Below are positions 48,191 to 56,549 of a stretch of 64,000 nt of DNA, piece after piece. The notes beneath the pieces were generated by a model. It was not told the origin of the DNA, ran no database searches, and saw nothing but the letters and a program-made list of their open reading frames with translations. The DNA lies in assembly GCF_027257975.1 (NCBI RefSeq), contig NZ_JANZKX010000007.1, forward strand, positions 324,692 to 388,691, given 5' to 3'. Numbering within the stretch: position 1 is the stretch's first letter; the number at the start of each line of letters is the position of its first letter. This stretch comes from Pelomonas sp. BJYL3. Its GTDB lineage: Bacteria; Pseudomonadota; Gammaproteobacteria; Burkholderiales; Burkholderiaceae_C. Both the position numbers and the translations under genes were made by a program.

Positions 48191-48242
48191 CCCCCGCCTG
48201 GTGTGATCCCGCCGGGTCGCGCCCTGCGCAAGACCTGACCCC
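48181..48242. repeat. Two copies of the CAAGACCTGACCCC motif
   Basis: Exact copies at 48181-48194 and 48229-48242, 48 bp apart. The first includes the kinase stop codon. Related copies are at 11191 and 32674, and an inverted one at 61323. Confidence 0.6.
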
Positions 48243-48247
48243 GCTGC

Positions 48248-49657
48248 TCACGCCACGGTGCTGGCGGCCGCGCCGGACTCCCGGGCTTCGTGACCATGCA
48301 CCCACGCCATCAGGGCGACCAGGCCTGCGGAGCACATCAGCAGCCCCAGGCTGGCGGCCAGCCAGAAGCCGCTGGCACCCCGGCAGAAGCCCGGCAGCCA
48401 GGCCGGCGGCGCGAAGGCCAGCCAGTAGCCCCCGCCCAGGCCCAGGCCCCAGATGGCCACGGCATAGACCAGCATGGGCGCCAAAGCCACGTGGTGCGCG
48501 CGCAGCACCGAGGCCGCGATGGCCTGGCAGGCGTCACCCACATGGAAGAGCCAGACCCACAGCAGCAGGGGCAGGGCCGCGGCCAGGATCAGCGGGTCGG
48601 GCGTGTACAGCGACAGCACCTGGCGCCGCAGCAGGAAGACCAGCCCGCCCATCAGCAGCGCGAAGGCCAGCGCGATCTCCAGGCCGTGCCAGCCCAGGCG
48701 GCGGGCATCGGCGAAGTCGCGCGCGCCGATGCGCTGGCCCACCAGCGCGCCGGTGGCGTTGCCCAGGGCCATGGGCAGCATGAACATCATGGCCACGAGA
48801 TTGGCCGCCAGCTGGTGCCCGGCCACCGAGGTGGCACCCAGGCGCGAGATGAAGAGGGCCATGAAGGTGAAGCCGGTCACCTCGATCAGGATGGAGGCGC
48901 CCATGGGCAGGCCCAGTCTCAGCAGGCGCCCGATGAGGGCCGGGCGCGGTGGGTGCAAGCCGCCCCGCTGCAGACCGAAGGGTGCGTAGTGCGGGTCGTG
49001 CCGCAGCACCCACAGGCCCACGAGCAGCTGGGACCACACCACCAGGGCCGTGGCCAGCGCGCCCCCCGGCGCGCCCATGGGGCTCAGGCCCAGCGCGGGC
49101 AGGCCGTGGATCAGGGCCGCGCTCAGCGGCAGCTTCATCGCCAGGCCACCCACCTGCAGCGCCATCACCGCCTTGGGCCGTGACACGGCCGTATTGAAGC
49201 CGCGGTAGGCCGTGAACAGCAGGGCCGCCGGCAGCGCCAGGCCGAGGAAATGCAGGTGGCGCCGCACGATGGCCTCGACGGCCGGCTCGGGACGGGCCAG
49301 CGCCAGCAGCGGGTCGGGGAAGAGCAGAATCAGCTCGCCGATGAGCGTCAGCGCCAGCGCCAGCCAGGCGGCCTGGTGCAGGCAGTCGCCCACGCCCTCG
49401 TGGTCCTGCGCGCCGAAGCGCTGCGCGGCAACGGGCGAGACGGCCAGGATCACGCCCATCAGGCCCACGAACACGCTGGTGTACATGGCGTTGCCCACGG
49501 CCAGCGCGGCCAGGTCCAGGGCGGCGTAGCGGGCCACCAGGAGGGTGTCGATGGTCGAGTAGGCCAGCACCGCCAGCTGGCCGATGAAGACCGGCCACGC
49601 CAGGGGCAGGATGCGACTGAGGCTGCCGTGGCGCCGCCGGCCCAGGGCCGCCTTCAC
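48248..49657 (-). CDS. MATE family efflux transporter
   Basis: 469-residue inner-membrane protein with about 12 hydrophobic helices in two homologous halves. Typical segments are WPVFIGQLAVLAYSTIDTLLVA, QRFGAQDHEG and GVPMGASILIEVTGF-type loops. It probably exports cationic drugs or metabolites using Na+ or H+. It starts with GTG at 49657, overlapping the stop of the DUF1289 gene (GTGA), so it is translationally coupled. The longer in-frame extension upstream is antisense to other frames and rejected. Confidence 0.92.
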   Translation of the reverse strand: MKAALGRRRHGSLSRILPLAWPVFIGQLAVLAYSTIDTLLVARYAALDLAALAVGNAMYTSVFVGLMGVILAVSPVAAQRFGAQDHEGVGDCLHQAAWLALALTLIGELILLFPDPLLALARPEPAVEAIVRRHLHFLGLALPAALLFTAYRGFNTAVSRPKAVMALQVGGLAMKLPLSAALIHGLPALGLSPMGAPGGALATALVVWSQLLVGLWVLRHDPHYAPFGLQRGGLHPPRPALIGRLLRLGLPMGASILIEVTGFTFMALFISRLGATSVAGHQLAANLVAMMFMLPMALGNATGALVGQRIGARDFADARRLGWHGLEIALAFALLMGGLVFLLRRQVLSLYTPDPLILAAALPLLLWVWLFHVGDACQAIAASVLRAHHVALAPMLVYAVAIWGLGLGGGYWLAFAPPAWLPGFCRGASGFWLAASLGLLMCSAGLVALMAWVHGHEARESGAAASTVA

Positions 49658-50082
49658 GGCGCCTCGCCTTCGCCGCGCTTGCGCTCCAGGGCTCGCTCGG
49701 CATAGCGGTTGAAGCGCCAGGCCGTGCCTTCCAGGGTGATGCGGCGCCAGGTGACGCGCTTCTCGGCCGGCGTCATCACCGGCCAGTTCTGGACCTCGTC
49801 GAAGGTGCGACCGCAGCCCTTGCACAGCTCGTCGCCCTGGCTGGTCGAGCAGATGGCGATGCAGGGGGCGTCCGGCGTGCTGTCGTACCAGCGCAGCCAG
49901 GCCTCGCGGGCGGCGGCGGGCAGGGTGTCTTCGTCGCACTCGCTGTCGCGGTGGTAGACGAGCAGGGCGTAGACCTCGGCCAGGGCCTGGACGGGCGGGC
50001 AGGCGCTGAGCCCGTCGCCGGGCTCGCGCTGGCGCCACCAGTTGATGGCGGCCTCGATGTCGGTGATGTGGATGCCGGCCAT
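49654..50082 (-). CDS. DUF3717-DUF1289 fusion protein
   Basis: 142 residues. The N-terminal half, starting MAGIHITDIEAAINWWRQRE, matches DUF3717. The C-terminal half carries the DUF1289 cysteine signature CIAICS-x8-CKGCGRTFDE, a probable small metal site. The function of either domain is unknown; DUF1289 proteins are often next to tRNA or cell-wall genes. It lies between trpS (31 bp) and the MATE gene (overlapping). Confidence 0.85.
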   Translation of the reverse strand: MAGIHITDIEAAINWWRQREPGDGLSACPPVQALAEVYALLVYHRDSECDEDTLPAAAREAWLRWYDSTPDAPCIAICSTSQGDELCKGCGRTFDEVQNWPVMTPAEKRVTWRRITLEGTAWRFNRYAERALERKRGEGEAP

Positions 50083-50113
50083 GGACTGCAGCGGGCGATT
50101 CTCTTCGTTGCGG

Positions 50114-51124
50114 TCAGTAGGCGAGGCCCATGGCCTGGCGCACTTCCTTGAGGGTCTTGCGGGCCACGGCGCGGGCCCGCTCGGTGCCGACCTCCACGAT
50201 CCAGTGCACCTGCTTGGGATTGGCCAGGTACTCGTCGGCCCGTTCGCGCCAGGTCGCCTGTTCCTTCTGGATGGCCTCGATGACGGGCTGCTTGCAGTCC
50301 AGACAGCCGATGCCGGCGCTGCGGCAGCCCTGCTCGGCCCAGGCGCGGGTGTCGCTGTCGGAGTAGAGCTTGTGGAACTCCCAGACCGGGCAGCGCGTGG
50401 GCTCGCCCGGGTCGCCGCGGCGCACGCGTTGCGGGTCGGTGGGCATCTTGCGAATCTTGTCCTCCACCACCTCGGGCGCCTCGCGCATGGCGATGGCATT
50501 GCCGTAGCTCTTGCTCATCTTCTGCCCGTCCAGGCCGGTCAGGCGCGAGGTCTCGGTCAGCAGGGCCTGGGGCTCGGGCAGGATGGGCGCCTCGGCGCAG
50601 TAGAGGTGGTTGAAGCGGCGGGCCACCTCGCGGGTGACCTCCACATGCGCGGCCTGATCCTCGCCCACGGGCACGAAGGCGGCCTTGTAGATGAGGATGT
50701 CGGCCGCCTGCAGCAGCGGGTAGCCCAGGAAGCCGTAGGTGGCCAGCTCGCGGTTCTTCTCCACCTGGTCCTTGTAGCTGGGCATGCGCTCCAGCCAGCT
50801 GTGTGGCGTGCTCATGGCCAGCAGGGTGAAGAGCTCGGCGTGCTCGGGCATGCGGCTCTGGATGAAGAGCGTGCATTGCTCGGGGTCCAGGCCGGCAGCC
50901 AGCCAGTCCACCACCATGTCGTAGACGTTGCGCTCGACGATGGACTTGTCCTGGTAGTGCGTGGTCAGGGCATGCCAGTCGGCCACGAAGAAGAAGCAGT
51001 CATAGGCCTGCTGCAGCCGCACCCAATTCTTGAGCGCGCCGTGGTAGTGGCCCAGGTGCAGGGCGCCGGTGGGGCGCATGCCGGAGAGCACGCGCTGGCG
51101 GGGCAGGGTGGGGGTGTCGCTCAT
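50114..51124 (-). CDS. trpS: Tryptophanyl-tRNA synthetase
   Basis: 336-residue class Ic synthetase charging tRNA-Trp. The HIGH-type motif is GALHLGHYHG (about 20-29) and the KMSKS loop is GQKMSKSYGN. Short N-terminus and C-terminal helical domain fit bacterial TrpS. No attenuator or T-box is visible upstream. First gene of the trpS-DUF1289-MATE minus-strand group. Confidence 0.95.
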   Translation of the reverse strand: MSDTPTLPRQRVLSGMRPTGALHLGHYHGALKNWVRLQQAYDCFFFVADWHALTTHYQDKSIVERNVYDMVVDWLAAGLDPEQCTLFIQSRMPEHAELFTLLAMSTPHSWLERMPSYKDQVEKNRELATYGFLGYPLLQAADILIYKAAFVPVGEDQAAHVEVTREVARRFNHLYCAEAPILPEPQALLTETSRLTGLDGQKMSKSYGNAIAMREAPEVVEDKIRKMPTDPQRVRRGDPGEPTRCPVWEFHKLYSDSDTRAWAEQGCRSAGIGCLDCKQPVIEAIQKEQATWRERADEYLANPKQVHWIVEVGTERARAVARKTLKEVRQAMGLAY

Positions 51125-51257
51125 GTGATGGAAGGGCCGGTGCGGGGCGTTCCGCCGGAATGCGGACGCCAGGAAGAAGCCGGTGATTGTAGGGAGTCAG
51201 CCCGGCGCATGACGGGAGTCAAGGCGAGGCAAGGCGAGTCGAGTGGCGGGCGCTGGC

Positions 51258-51263
51258 TACACT
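51258..51263 (+). promoter_or_regulatory. -10 box 8 nt before the purN start
   Basis: TACACT at 51258-51263; the ATG is at 51272. The predicted transcription start nearly coincides with the start codon, and no Shine-Dalgarno is seen, so the mRNA is probably leaderless. Confidence 0.4.
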
Positions 51264-51271
51264 TGCGCCCC

Positions 51272-51898
51272 ATGAAGAACATCGTGATCCTGATCAGCGG
51301 CCGGGGCTCCAACATGGAGGCCATGGTCAAGGCCTGTGCCGCCGAAGGCTGGCCGGCCCGCATTGCCGCCGTGATCAGCAACCGCCCGGACGCCGCCGGC
51401 CTGCAGTTCGCGGCTGCGCAGGGTGTGGCCACCGCCGTGGTGGACCACAAGGCCTTCCCCGATCGGGAGTCCTTCGATGCCGAGCTGGCCCGGGTCATCG
51501 ACGGCTTCATGCCGGACCTGGTCGTGCTGGCCGGATTCATGCGCATCCTCACGCCCGCCTTCACCCGGCATTACGAGGGGCGCATGCTCAATGTCCACCC
51601 CTCGCTGCTGCCGGCCTTCCCGGGCCTGCACACACATGAGCGTGCCATCGAGGCGGGCTGCCGCTTCGCCGGGGCCACCGTGCATTTCGTGACCGCCGAG
51701 CTGGACCACGGACCCATGGTCGCCCAGGCCGTGGTGCCGGTGCTGGACGGCGACGACGCCGCCGCCCTGGCTGCTCGCGTGCTCAAGCTGGAGCACCGCA
51801 TGTACCCGGCCGCCGTGCGCTGGTTCGTCAGCGGGCAGCTCGCGGTCGAGGGCGCGCGCGTGCGCCAGCTCGCGGGCGAGAGCCAGTCCTTCAGCTGA
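51272..51898 (+). CDS. purN: Phosphoribosylglycinamide formyltransferase PurN
   Basis: 208-residue enzyme transferring a formyl group from 10-formyl-THF to GAR in purine synthesis. Starts MKNIVILISGRGSNMEA (phosphate-binding loop), with catalytic residues in MLNVHPSLLPAFPG (Asn, His) and the aspartate in VTAELDHGPM. Length is normal. The start is set by family conservation. Confidence 0.95.
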   Translation: MKNIVILISGRGSNMEAMVKACAAEGWPARIAAVISNRPDAAGLQFAAAQGVATAVVDHKAFPDRESFDAELARVIDGFMPDLVVLAGFMRILTPAFTRHYEGRMLNVHPSLLPAFPGLHTHERAIEAGCRFAGATVHFVTAELDHGPMVAQAVVPVLDGDDAAALAARVLKLEHRMYPAAVRWFVSGQLAVEGARVRQLAGESQSFS

Positions 51899-51916
51899 GC
51901 CGCGGTTTCAGCGCCT

Positions 51917-52573
51917 TCAGGCCACCAGGCTGGCCAGCAGATTGATGGACAGGGCCAGCACCCCCGTGTTGAACACGAAGGACAGCAGGGCCTGGATGGT
52001 CACCAGGCGGCGCATGGGGCGCGAGCTGATCACCACGTCCGAGGTCTGCGAGGTGGCGGCCAGGGTGATGGAGAAGTACAGGAAGTCCCAGTAGTCCAGG
52101 TCCTTGTTCTCGCCCGGGAACTCAAGGCCGTGCGGTGCCGTGCCACCGCGGTGGTAGAGCTGCGAATAGGCCAGCGAGAACTCGATGGGCAGCAGCAGCC
52201 AGGTGCCTGCCACCGTGGACAGCGCCAGCAGCAGATAGGGCCAGCCCGCCACCACATTGGCCCCGTGGCGCACCTGGCTCATTTCCGTGACCAGGGCGGC
52301 CAGGATGGCCAGGGCGCCTGCCACGGCCAGCATCAGCATCACCGGCACGCCGTCGCCCATGCCCAGGGCCCGGCGCTTCAGCTGGCGGGCATCCGCCCGG
52401 CCCATCATCACCAGCACCAGCAGCACATAGGTCCAGACGCCGGCGTTCCAGCCCAGCAGCAGGCGGGTGACCAGGGGCAGTGGCGTGGGCCACAGCACGG
52501 CCAGCATCGCGCCCAGCCCCAGTCCGATCAGGACGCGCGGGCGCCAGGGCACCCTCGGGTGGTGGCTGCTCAT
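51917..52573 (-). CDS. DUF1345 membrane protein
   Basis: 218 residues with five or six hydrophobic helices. The conserved blocks of DUF1345 are present: YSQLYHRGG, WDFLYFSITLAATSQTSDV and FVFNTGVLALSIN. The last two resemble the pore region of two-helix potassium channels, but a channel role is not shown. Its start overlaps the DUF1653 stop (ATGA). Confidence 0.85.
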   Translation of the reverse strand: MSSHHPRVPWRPRVLIGLGLGAMLAVLWPTPLPLVTRLLLGWNAGVWTYVLLVLVMMGRADARQLKRRALGMGDGVPVMLMLAVAGALAILAALVTEMSQVRHGANVVAGWPYLLLALSTVAGTWLLLPIEFSLAYSQLYHRGGTAPHGLEFPGENKDLDYWDFLYFSITLAATSQTSDVVISSRPMRRLVTIQALLSFVFNTGVLALSINLLASLVA

Positions 52574-52812
52574 TCGCCAATCAGCACGAAGCGGGGCTTC
52601 ATCTGGCCGTCGACTTCCAGGTGCTCGAAGAACATGGCATGGGGCCGCACCCACAGGCCGGTGTTGTTGTAGAGCGGGCGGTACAGCACCAGGACCTCCT
52701 CGGTCTCGCTGTGGCGCACGGCGCCCAGGACCTCGTAGTCCTGCCCTTTGTAGTGGCGGTAGCGGCCCGGGGGCGTGGGGGGCAGGGGAGCGGGTTCGGG
52801 CTTGGTGTTCAT
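52570..52812 (-). CDS. DUF1653 protein
   Basis: 80-residue soluble protein of the short DUF1653 family: GRYRHYKGQDYEVLG, EEVLVLYRPLYNN, LWVRPHAMFFE and PRF at the end. Start at 52812 follows AGGA at 8 nt. Function unknown; it is translationally coupled to DUF1345. Divergent from the rRNA methyltransferase gene. Confidence 0.88.
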   Translation of the reverse strand: MNTKPEPAPLPPTPPGRYRHYKGQDYEVLGAVRHSETEEVLVLYRPLYNNTGLWVRPHAMFFEHLEVDGQMKPRFVLIGE

Positions 52813-52867
52813 GGCGGGATCCTTTGGAGGCGGCGCCCGGGGGCGCGGCGGCGGTCTTCGGGCCTGG

Positions 52868-52873
52868 GATAAT
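52868..52873 (+). promoter_or_regulatory. -10 box 6 nt before the rRNA methyltransferase start
   Basis: GATAAT at 52868-52873 and ATG at 52880. The predicted transcription start falls on the start codon, and no Shine-Dalgarno precedes it. Confidence 0.4.
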
Positions 52874-52879
52874 CCGGCG

Positions 52880-54142
52880 ATGCATCCTAATGCCCTTCTC
52901 GATCTCTGCACCGAACTGCTGCGTTCGGTCCTCAAGTTCGACGCGCCCGCTGACGGCGTCGTCTCCGCCTTCTTCCGCAAGAACAAGGCCCTGGGTCAGC
53001 GCGAGCGCCATGCCCTGGCCGAAACCACCTATGCCGTGCTGCGCCAGAAGCCCCTGCTGCAAAGCCTGGCGCAGTCGGGCGCCGGCCCGCTGGAGCGCCG
53101 CCTGGCCATCCTCGCCTGGGCGGGCGGGGAGGCCGGCCTCAAGGGCGCGCTGAAGCCCCAGGAACAGGAGTGGCTGAAGCAGGTCCGCCAGGTGGATGTC
53201 TCGAGCCTGGCGCCCAAGCTGCGCCACAACATGCCCGAGTGGCTGGCCGAGCCCCTGCTGGCGCGCCTGGGCGAGACCGAGTTCTGGGCCCTGGCGGCCT
53301 CCATGAGCGAGGGCGCGGCGCTGGACCTTCGCGTCAACACGCTCAAGGCCAAGCGCGAGGAGGTGCAGGCCCAGCTGAAGGCGGCCGGCATCGCGGCGGA
53401 GCCCATGCCCTATTCGCCCTGGGGCCTGCGCGTGCAGGGCAAGCCCGCCCTGAACAAGCTGGAGGCCTTCACCAGCGGCGCCCTGGAGGTGCAGGACGAG
53501 GGCAGCCAGCTGCTGGCCCTGGCCGTGGACGCCAAGCGCAGCGAGATGGTGGTGGACTTCTGCGCCGGGGCTGGCGGCAAGACGCTCGCCCTGGGCGCCG
53601 CCATGCGCAACACGGGCCGCCTCTATGCCTTCGACGTCTCCGGCCACCGGCTGGAATCGCTGAAGCCACGCCTGGCGCGCAGCGGCCTGTCCAACGTCTA
53701 CCCCGCCCAGATCGCCCATGAGCGCGACGACCGCATCAAGCGTCTGGCCGGCAAGATCGACCGCGTGCTGGTGGACGCGCCCTGTTCGGGCCTGGGCACC
53801 CTGCGCCGCAACCCGGACCTGAAGTGGCGCCAGTCGCCCCAGGCGGTGGTGGAACTGCAGGCCAAGCAGAAGGCCATCCTGGACAGCGCCGCCCGCCTGC
53901 TCAAGCCGGGCGGCCGCCTGGTCTACGCCACCTGCAGCCTGCTGGACGCCGAGAACGAAGTCATCGCCCAGGCCTTCAGCGAGTCCCACCCGGACTTCCA
54001 GCCGCTGGACGCCGCCGCCGTGCTGGAAAAGGCCCATGTGGCGCAGGCCGCGAGTCTGTGCGAGCAGGGCTTCATCCGGCTGTGGCCGCATCGGCACCAG
54101 GTGGACGGCTTCTTTGCCGCCATCTGGGAACGCAAGGCCTGA
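52880..54142 (+). CDS. RsmB/NOP family class I SAM-dependent RNA methyltransferase
   Basis: 420 residues. NusB-like N-terminal helical domain, then a Rossmann methyltransferase domain: SAM loop DFCAGAGGKTLAL, aspartate in YAFDVSGHRL, first catalytic-region cysteine in VDAPCSGLGTLRRNPD (motif IV) and second cysteine in YATCSLLDAEN (motif VI). These mark 5-methylcytosine RNA methyltransferases such as RsmB (16S m5C967). The symbol is left blank because the N-terminal domain is diverged. The stop codon region is duplicated in tandem just downstream. Confidence 0.9.
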   Translation: MHPNALLDLCTELLRSVLKFDAPADGVVSAFFRKNKALGQRERHALAETTYAVLRQKPLLQSLAQSGAGPLERRLAILAWAGGEAGLKGALKPQEQEWLKQVRQVDVSSLAPKLRHNMPEWLAEPLLARLGETEFWALAASMSEGAALDLRVNTLKAKREEVQAQLKAAGIAAEPMPYSPWGLRVQGKPALNKLEAFTSGALEVQDEGSQLLALAVDAKRSEMVVDFCAGAGGKTLALGAAMRNTGRLYAFDVSGHRLESLKPRLARSGLSNVYPAQIAHERDDRIKRLAGKIDRVLVDAPCSGLGTLRRNPDLKWRQSPQAVVELQAKQKAILDSAARLLKPGGRLVYATCSLLDAENEVIAQAFSESHPDFQPLDAAAVLEKAHVAQAASLCEQGFIRLWPHRHQVDGFFAAIWERKA

Positions 54143-54175
54143 GCGGCCCCGGGGAACGCAAGGCCTGAGCGGCCC
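54126..54175. repeat. 26-bp tandem duplication across the methyltransferase stop
   Basis: The 24-bp block starting GGGAACGCAAGGCCTGAG occurs at 54126-54149 and again at 54152-54175. The first copy holds the real stop codon; the second is non-coding. Confidence 0.85.
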
Positions 54176-54232
54176 GGGCGGTCCTCGCACGGCGCGCAAA
54201 AGCGCCAATAAGGCGCGCCGCCGCCTGAGCGC

Positions 54233-54275
54233 TAGATCTAGATCAAGAGGTGTTTTAGGGCGCCTCACCTACAAT
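54233..54275 (+). promoter_or_regulatory. FNR-type box and -10 of the desaturase promoter
   Basis: TAGAT-CTAG-ATCAA (54233-54246) matches the FNR/Anr consensus TTGAT-N4-ATCAA at 9 of 10 positions. The -10 is TACAAT (54270-54275), putting the start near 54282 and the box centre at about -42, the class II activator position. No strong -35 is present, as expected for an activated promoter. Confidence 0.6.
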
Positions 54276-54331
54276 CGAGACGCTTTTTGACATCTCCATG
54301 ACGCTTCTCAATGAGGCAGAGGTCGGACTGA

Positions 54332-55555
54332 ATGAATGAATTGATTTTCGTGCGCGACGTGCTCGTCAACTGGCTGAGCGAAGGCCTGACGGGTGCCAGC
54401 CTGTGGCAGGTCGTGCTCTACACGCTGGTGGTGACCCACATCACCATCGCCGCCGTGACCATCTTCCTGCACCGCACGCAGGCGCACCGTGCCCTGGACC
54501 TGGGGCCCATCCCCTCGCACTTCTTCCGCTTCTGGCTCTGGCTGACCACGGGCATGGTCACCAAGGAATGGGTGGCCATCCACCGCAAGCACCACGCCAA
54601 GTGCGAGACCGAGGACGACCCGCACAGCCCGGTCACCCGCGGCATCGACACCGTGCTGCTGCGCGGCTCCGAGCTCTACCGCGCCGAAGCGAAGAACCAG
54701 GAGACGCTGGAGAAGTACAGCCACGGCGTGCCTGATGACTGGATCGAGCGCAATCTGTACAGCCGCTACAGCTGGCAGGGCGTGGCCCTGATGATGATCA
54801 TCAACCTGGCGCTGTTCGGTGCCCTGGGCGCGACCGTCTGGGCCATCCAGATGGTGTGGATCCCCATCTGGGCCGCCGGCGTGATCAACGGCCTGGGCCA
54901 CTACTGGGGCTATCGCAACTTCGAGGCCCAGGACGCCTCGACCAATATCTCGCCCTGGGGCCTGATCATTGGCGGCGAAGAGCTGCACAACAACCACCAC
55001 ACCTACCCGACCTCGGCCAAGTTCTCGGTCAAGCCCTTCGAGTTCGACATCGGTTGGGGCTATATCCGCGCCATGGAGATCATCGGCTGGGCCAAGGTCC
55101 GCAAGACCGCGCCGCAGCTGAAGCTGGGTGAGCTCAAGGCCGAAGCTGACAAGGCCACGCTGGAAGCCATCATCGCCAACCGCTACGAGATCATGGCCAG
55201 CTACGGCCGCAACCTGAAGGCTGCCTGCGCCATCGAGCTGGCCCGCCTGAAGGCCCAGGGCGAGCAGCACAGCGCCAAGTGGCAGCAGTTCAAGCAGGCC
55301 AAGCGCTGGCTGCACCGCGATGCCGACCGCATCCCGCAGGCCTTCCATGGCGACATCGAAGGGGCCCGCGCCGCCTCGCCCGCCCTGGACAAGCTGCTGA
55401 CCATGCGCGAAGAGCTGCGCCAGCTCTGGACCCGGACCAATGTCTCGGCCGAGCAGCTGGTGCGCGACCTCCAGGTCTGGTGCAAGAAGGCCGAGGAAAG
55501 CGGCATTGCCGAGCTGCGCAGCTTCTCCATGAACCTGCGCGCGGCCCGCGCCTGA
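54332..55555 (+). CDS. Fatty acid desaturase (acyl-CoA/acyl-lipid type)
   Basis: 407-residue membrane di-iron enzyme that introduces a cis double bond using O2 and an electron donor. The three histidine boxes are HRTQAHR, HRKHH and HNNHH. Two pairs of membrane helices surround them, followed by a long cytosolic tail (about 265-407) that is helical and charged. The tail is longer than in minimal desaturases. An FNR-type site precedes it. The 189-bp upstream gap also carries the tandem duplication of the preceding gene end. Confidence 0.93.
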   Translation: MNELIFVRDVLVNWLSEGLTGASLWQVVLYTLVVTHITIAAVTIFLHRTQAHRALDLGPIPSHFFRFWLWLTTGMVTKEWVAIHRKHHAKCETEDDPHSPVTRGIDTVLLRGSELYRAEAKNQETLEKYSHGVPDDWIERNLYSRYSWQGVALMMIINLALFGALGATVWAIQMVWIPIWAAGVINGLGHYWGYRNFEAQDASTNISPWGLIIGGEELHNNHHTYPTSAKFSVKPFEFDIGWGYIRAMEIIGWAKVRKTAPQLKLGELKAEADKATLEAIIANRYEIMASYGRNLKAACAIELARLKAQGEQHSAKWQQFKQAKRWLHRDADRIPQAFHGDIEGARAASPALDKLLTMREELRQLWTRTNVSAEQLVRDLQVWCKKAEESGIAELRSFSMNLRAARA

Positions 55556-55601
55556 GTGTGTCCGTAGCTTGCGCCGGGGTTTCCCGGCGTGAAGCCCAGG
55601 T

Positions 55602-55630
55602 AAAGAGCGCCCCTTGGAGGGCGCTTTTTT
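55602..55630 (+). terminator. Intrinsic terminator after the desaturase gene
   Basis: Stem AGCGCCC / GGGCGCT, 6-nt loop, then a T-run. Confidence 0.88.
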
Positions 55631-55768
55631 CATGGGCAGTCCATATACTGGTTTTCACTGGGCCGTCATCGCGAAGCCGCGACCTGCGTTGAGTGCGAGG
55701 CGCCTGCCCGTCGAGTCCGGTTCTGGGCGCGGATGGCTCAGTCGCAAACCATGAAAGAGGAGAAGACC

Positions 55769-56263
55769 ATGAAGCAATGGAAGACAGGGCTGGTGGCCCT
55801 GCTCGCGGGAGTGGGCTTGGCAGGCGTGGCGCAGTCCGCCGAGCTGGACATGCATTTCCAGCCCCTGGATAAATACCGCGACCTCGGCCGCACGGTCACC
55901 GAGCGGGAAGACATCCAGAAGGCGCTGAGCGCCCATTTCGAGCGGCTGGCGGCCGAGCGCCTGCCGGCCGGACAGACGCTGCGGATCGATCTGCTGGAGA
56001 TCAACCGGGCAGGCGAGATGGACTTCCGCCGCCGGCTGCCGGATGAGATCCGCGTGCTGCGCGAGGTCACCTGGCCGCAGATGGAGTTCAGCTATGTGCT
56101 GCTGGAGGGCGGCAAGGAGCTCAAGAGTGGCAAGGCCAGCCTCTCCGACATGAACTACCTCCATGGCAGCAGCGCCCGCTACAACGACGGCGACCCGCTG
56201 CGCTACGAGAAGCCCATGATCGACAAGTGGTTCGACACCGAGTTCGGCCGCAAGGCGCGCTGA
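55769..56263 (+). CDS. DUF3016 exported protein
   Basis: 164 residues with a signal peptide ending VAQSAEL. The mature part matches DUF3016: LDKYRDLGRT, LPAGQTLRIDLLEINRAGEMD and WPQMEFSYVLLEGGKELKSGKASLSDMNYL. Start at 55769 follows GGAG; two upstream in-frame ATGs (55733, 55751) lack one. Function unknown, periplasmic or outer-membrane associated. Confidence 0.88.
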   Translation: MKQWKTGLVALLAGVGLAGVAQSAELDMHFQPLDKYRDLGRTVTEREDIQKALSAHFERLAAERLPAGQTLRIDLLEINRAGEMDFRRRLPDEIRVLREVTWPQMEFSYVLLEGGKELKSGKASLSDMNYLHGSSARYNDGDPLRYEKPMIDKWFDTEFGRKAR

Positions 56264-56289
56264 GTCCGGGCGCCGATCGAGCGCCCATG

Positions 56290-56323
56290 AAAAAACCCGC
56301 CAGCTTGCGCTTGGCGGGTTTTT
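56290..56323. terminator. Bidirectional terminator between DUF3016 gene and rpmG
   Basis: 9-bp stem AACCCGCCA / TGGCGGGTT with a 9-nt loop, flanked by A-run on one side and T-run on the other, so it works for both converging genes. Confidence 0.92.
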
Positions 56324-56347
56324 CTTTGGGCTGCAAGCCGGGCTGAA

Positions 56348-56518
56348 TTACTTCAGCTTGATTTCCTTGTACAGGACGTGCTTGCGGGCCTTGGGGTCGA
56401 ACTTCATGAATTCCAGCTTTTCGGGCGTGGTCTTCTTGTTCTTGTTCGTGGTGTAGAAATGACCGGTGCCGGCGGTGGATTCCAGCTTGATCTTTTCGCG
56501 TCCGCCTTTGGATGCCAT
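56348..56518 (-). CDS. rpmG: 50S ribosomal protein L33
   Basis: 56 residues, [19 protein letters not shown] at the start and [18 protein letters not shown] at the end, a full-length L33. It lacks the CxxC zinc pairs found in some L33 versions (C- form), so it does not need zinc. Start follows GGAG at normal spacing. It lies 31 bp after rpmB on the same strand, the usual rpmB-rpmG operon. Confidence 0.96.
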   Translation of the reverse strand: MASKGGREKIKLESTAGTGHFYTTNKNKKTTPEKLEFMKFDPKARKHVLYKEIKLK

Positions 56519-56549
56519 GTTGTTGCTCCTTGGTGCTTAGTGGATCAGA

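Noticed and set aside
54126..54175. The tandem block considered as a target-site duplication of an insertion sequence
   Set aside because: The copies are adjacent with nothing between them, and no transposase or terminal inverted repeat is nearby.
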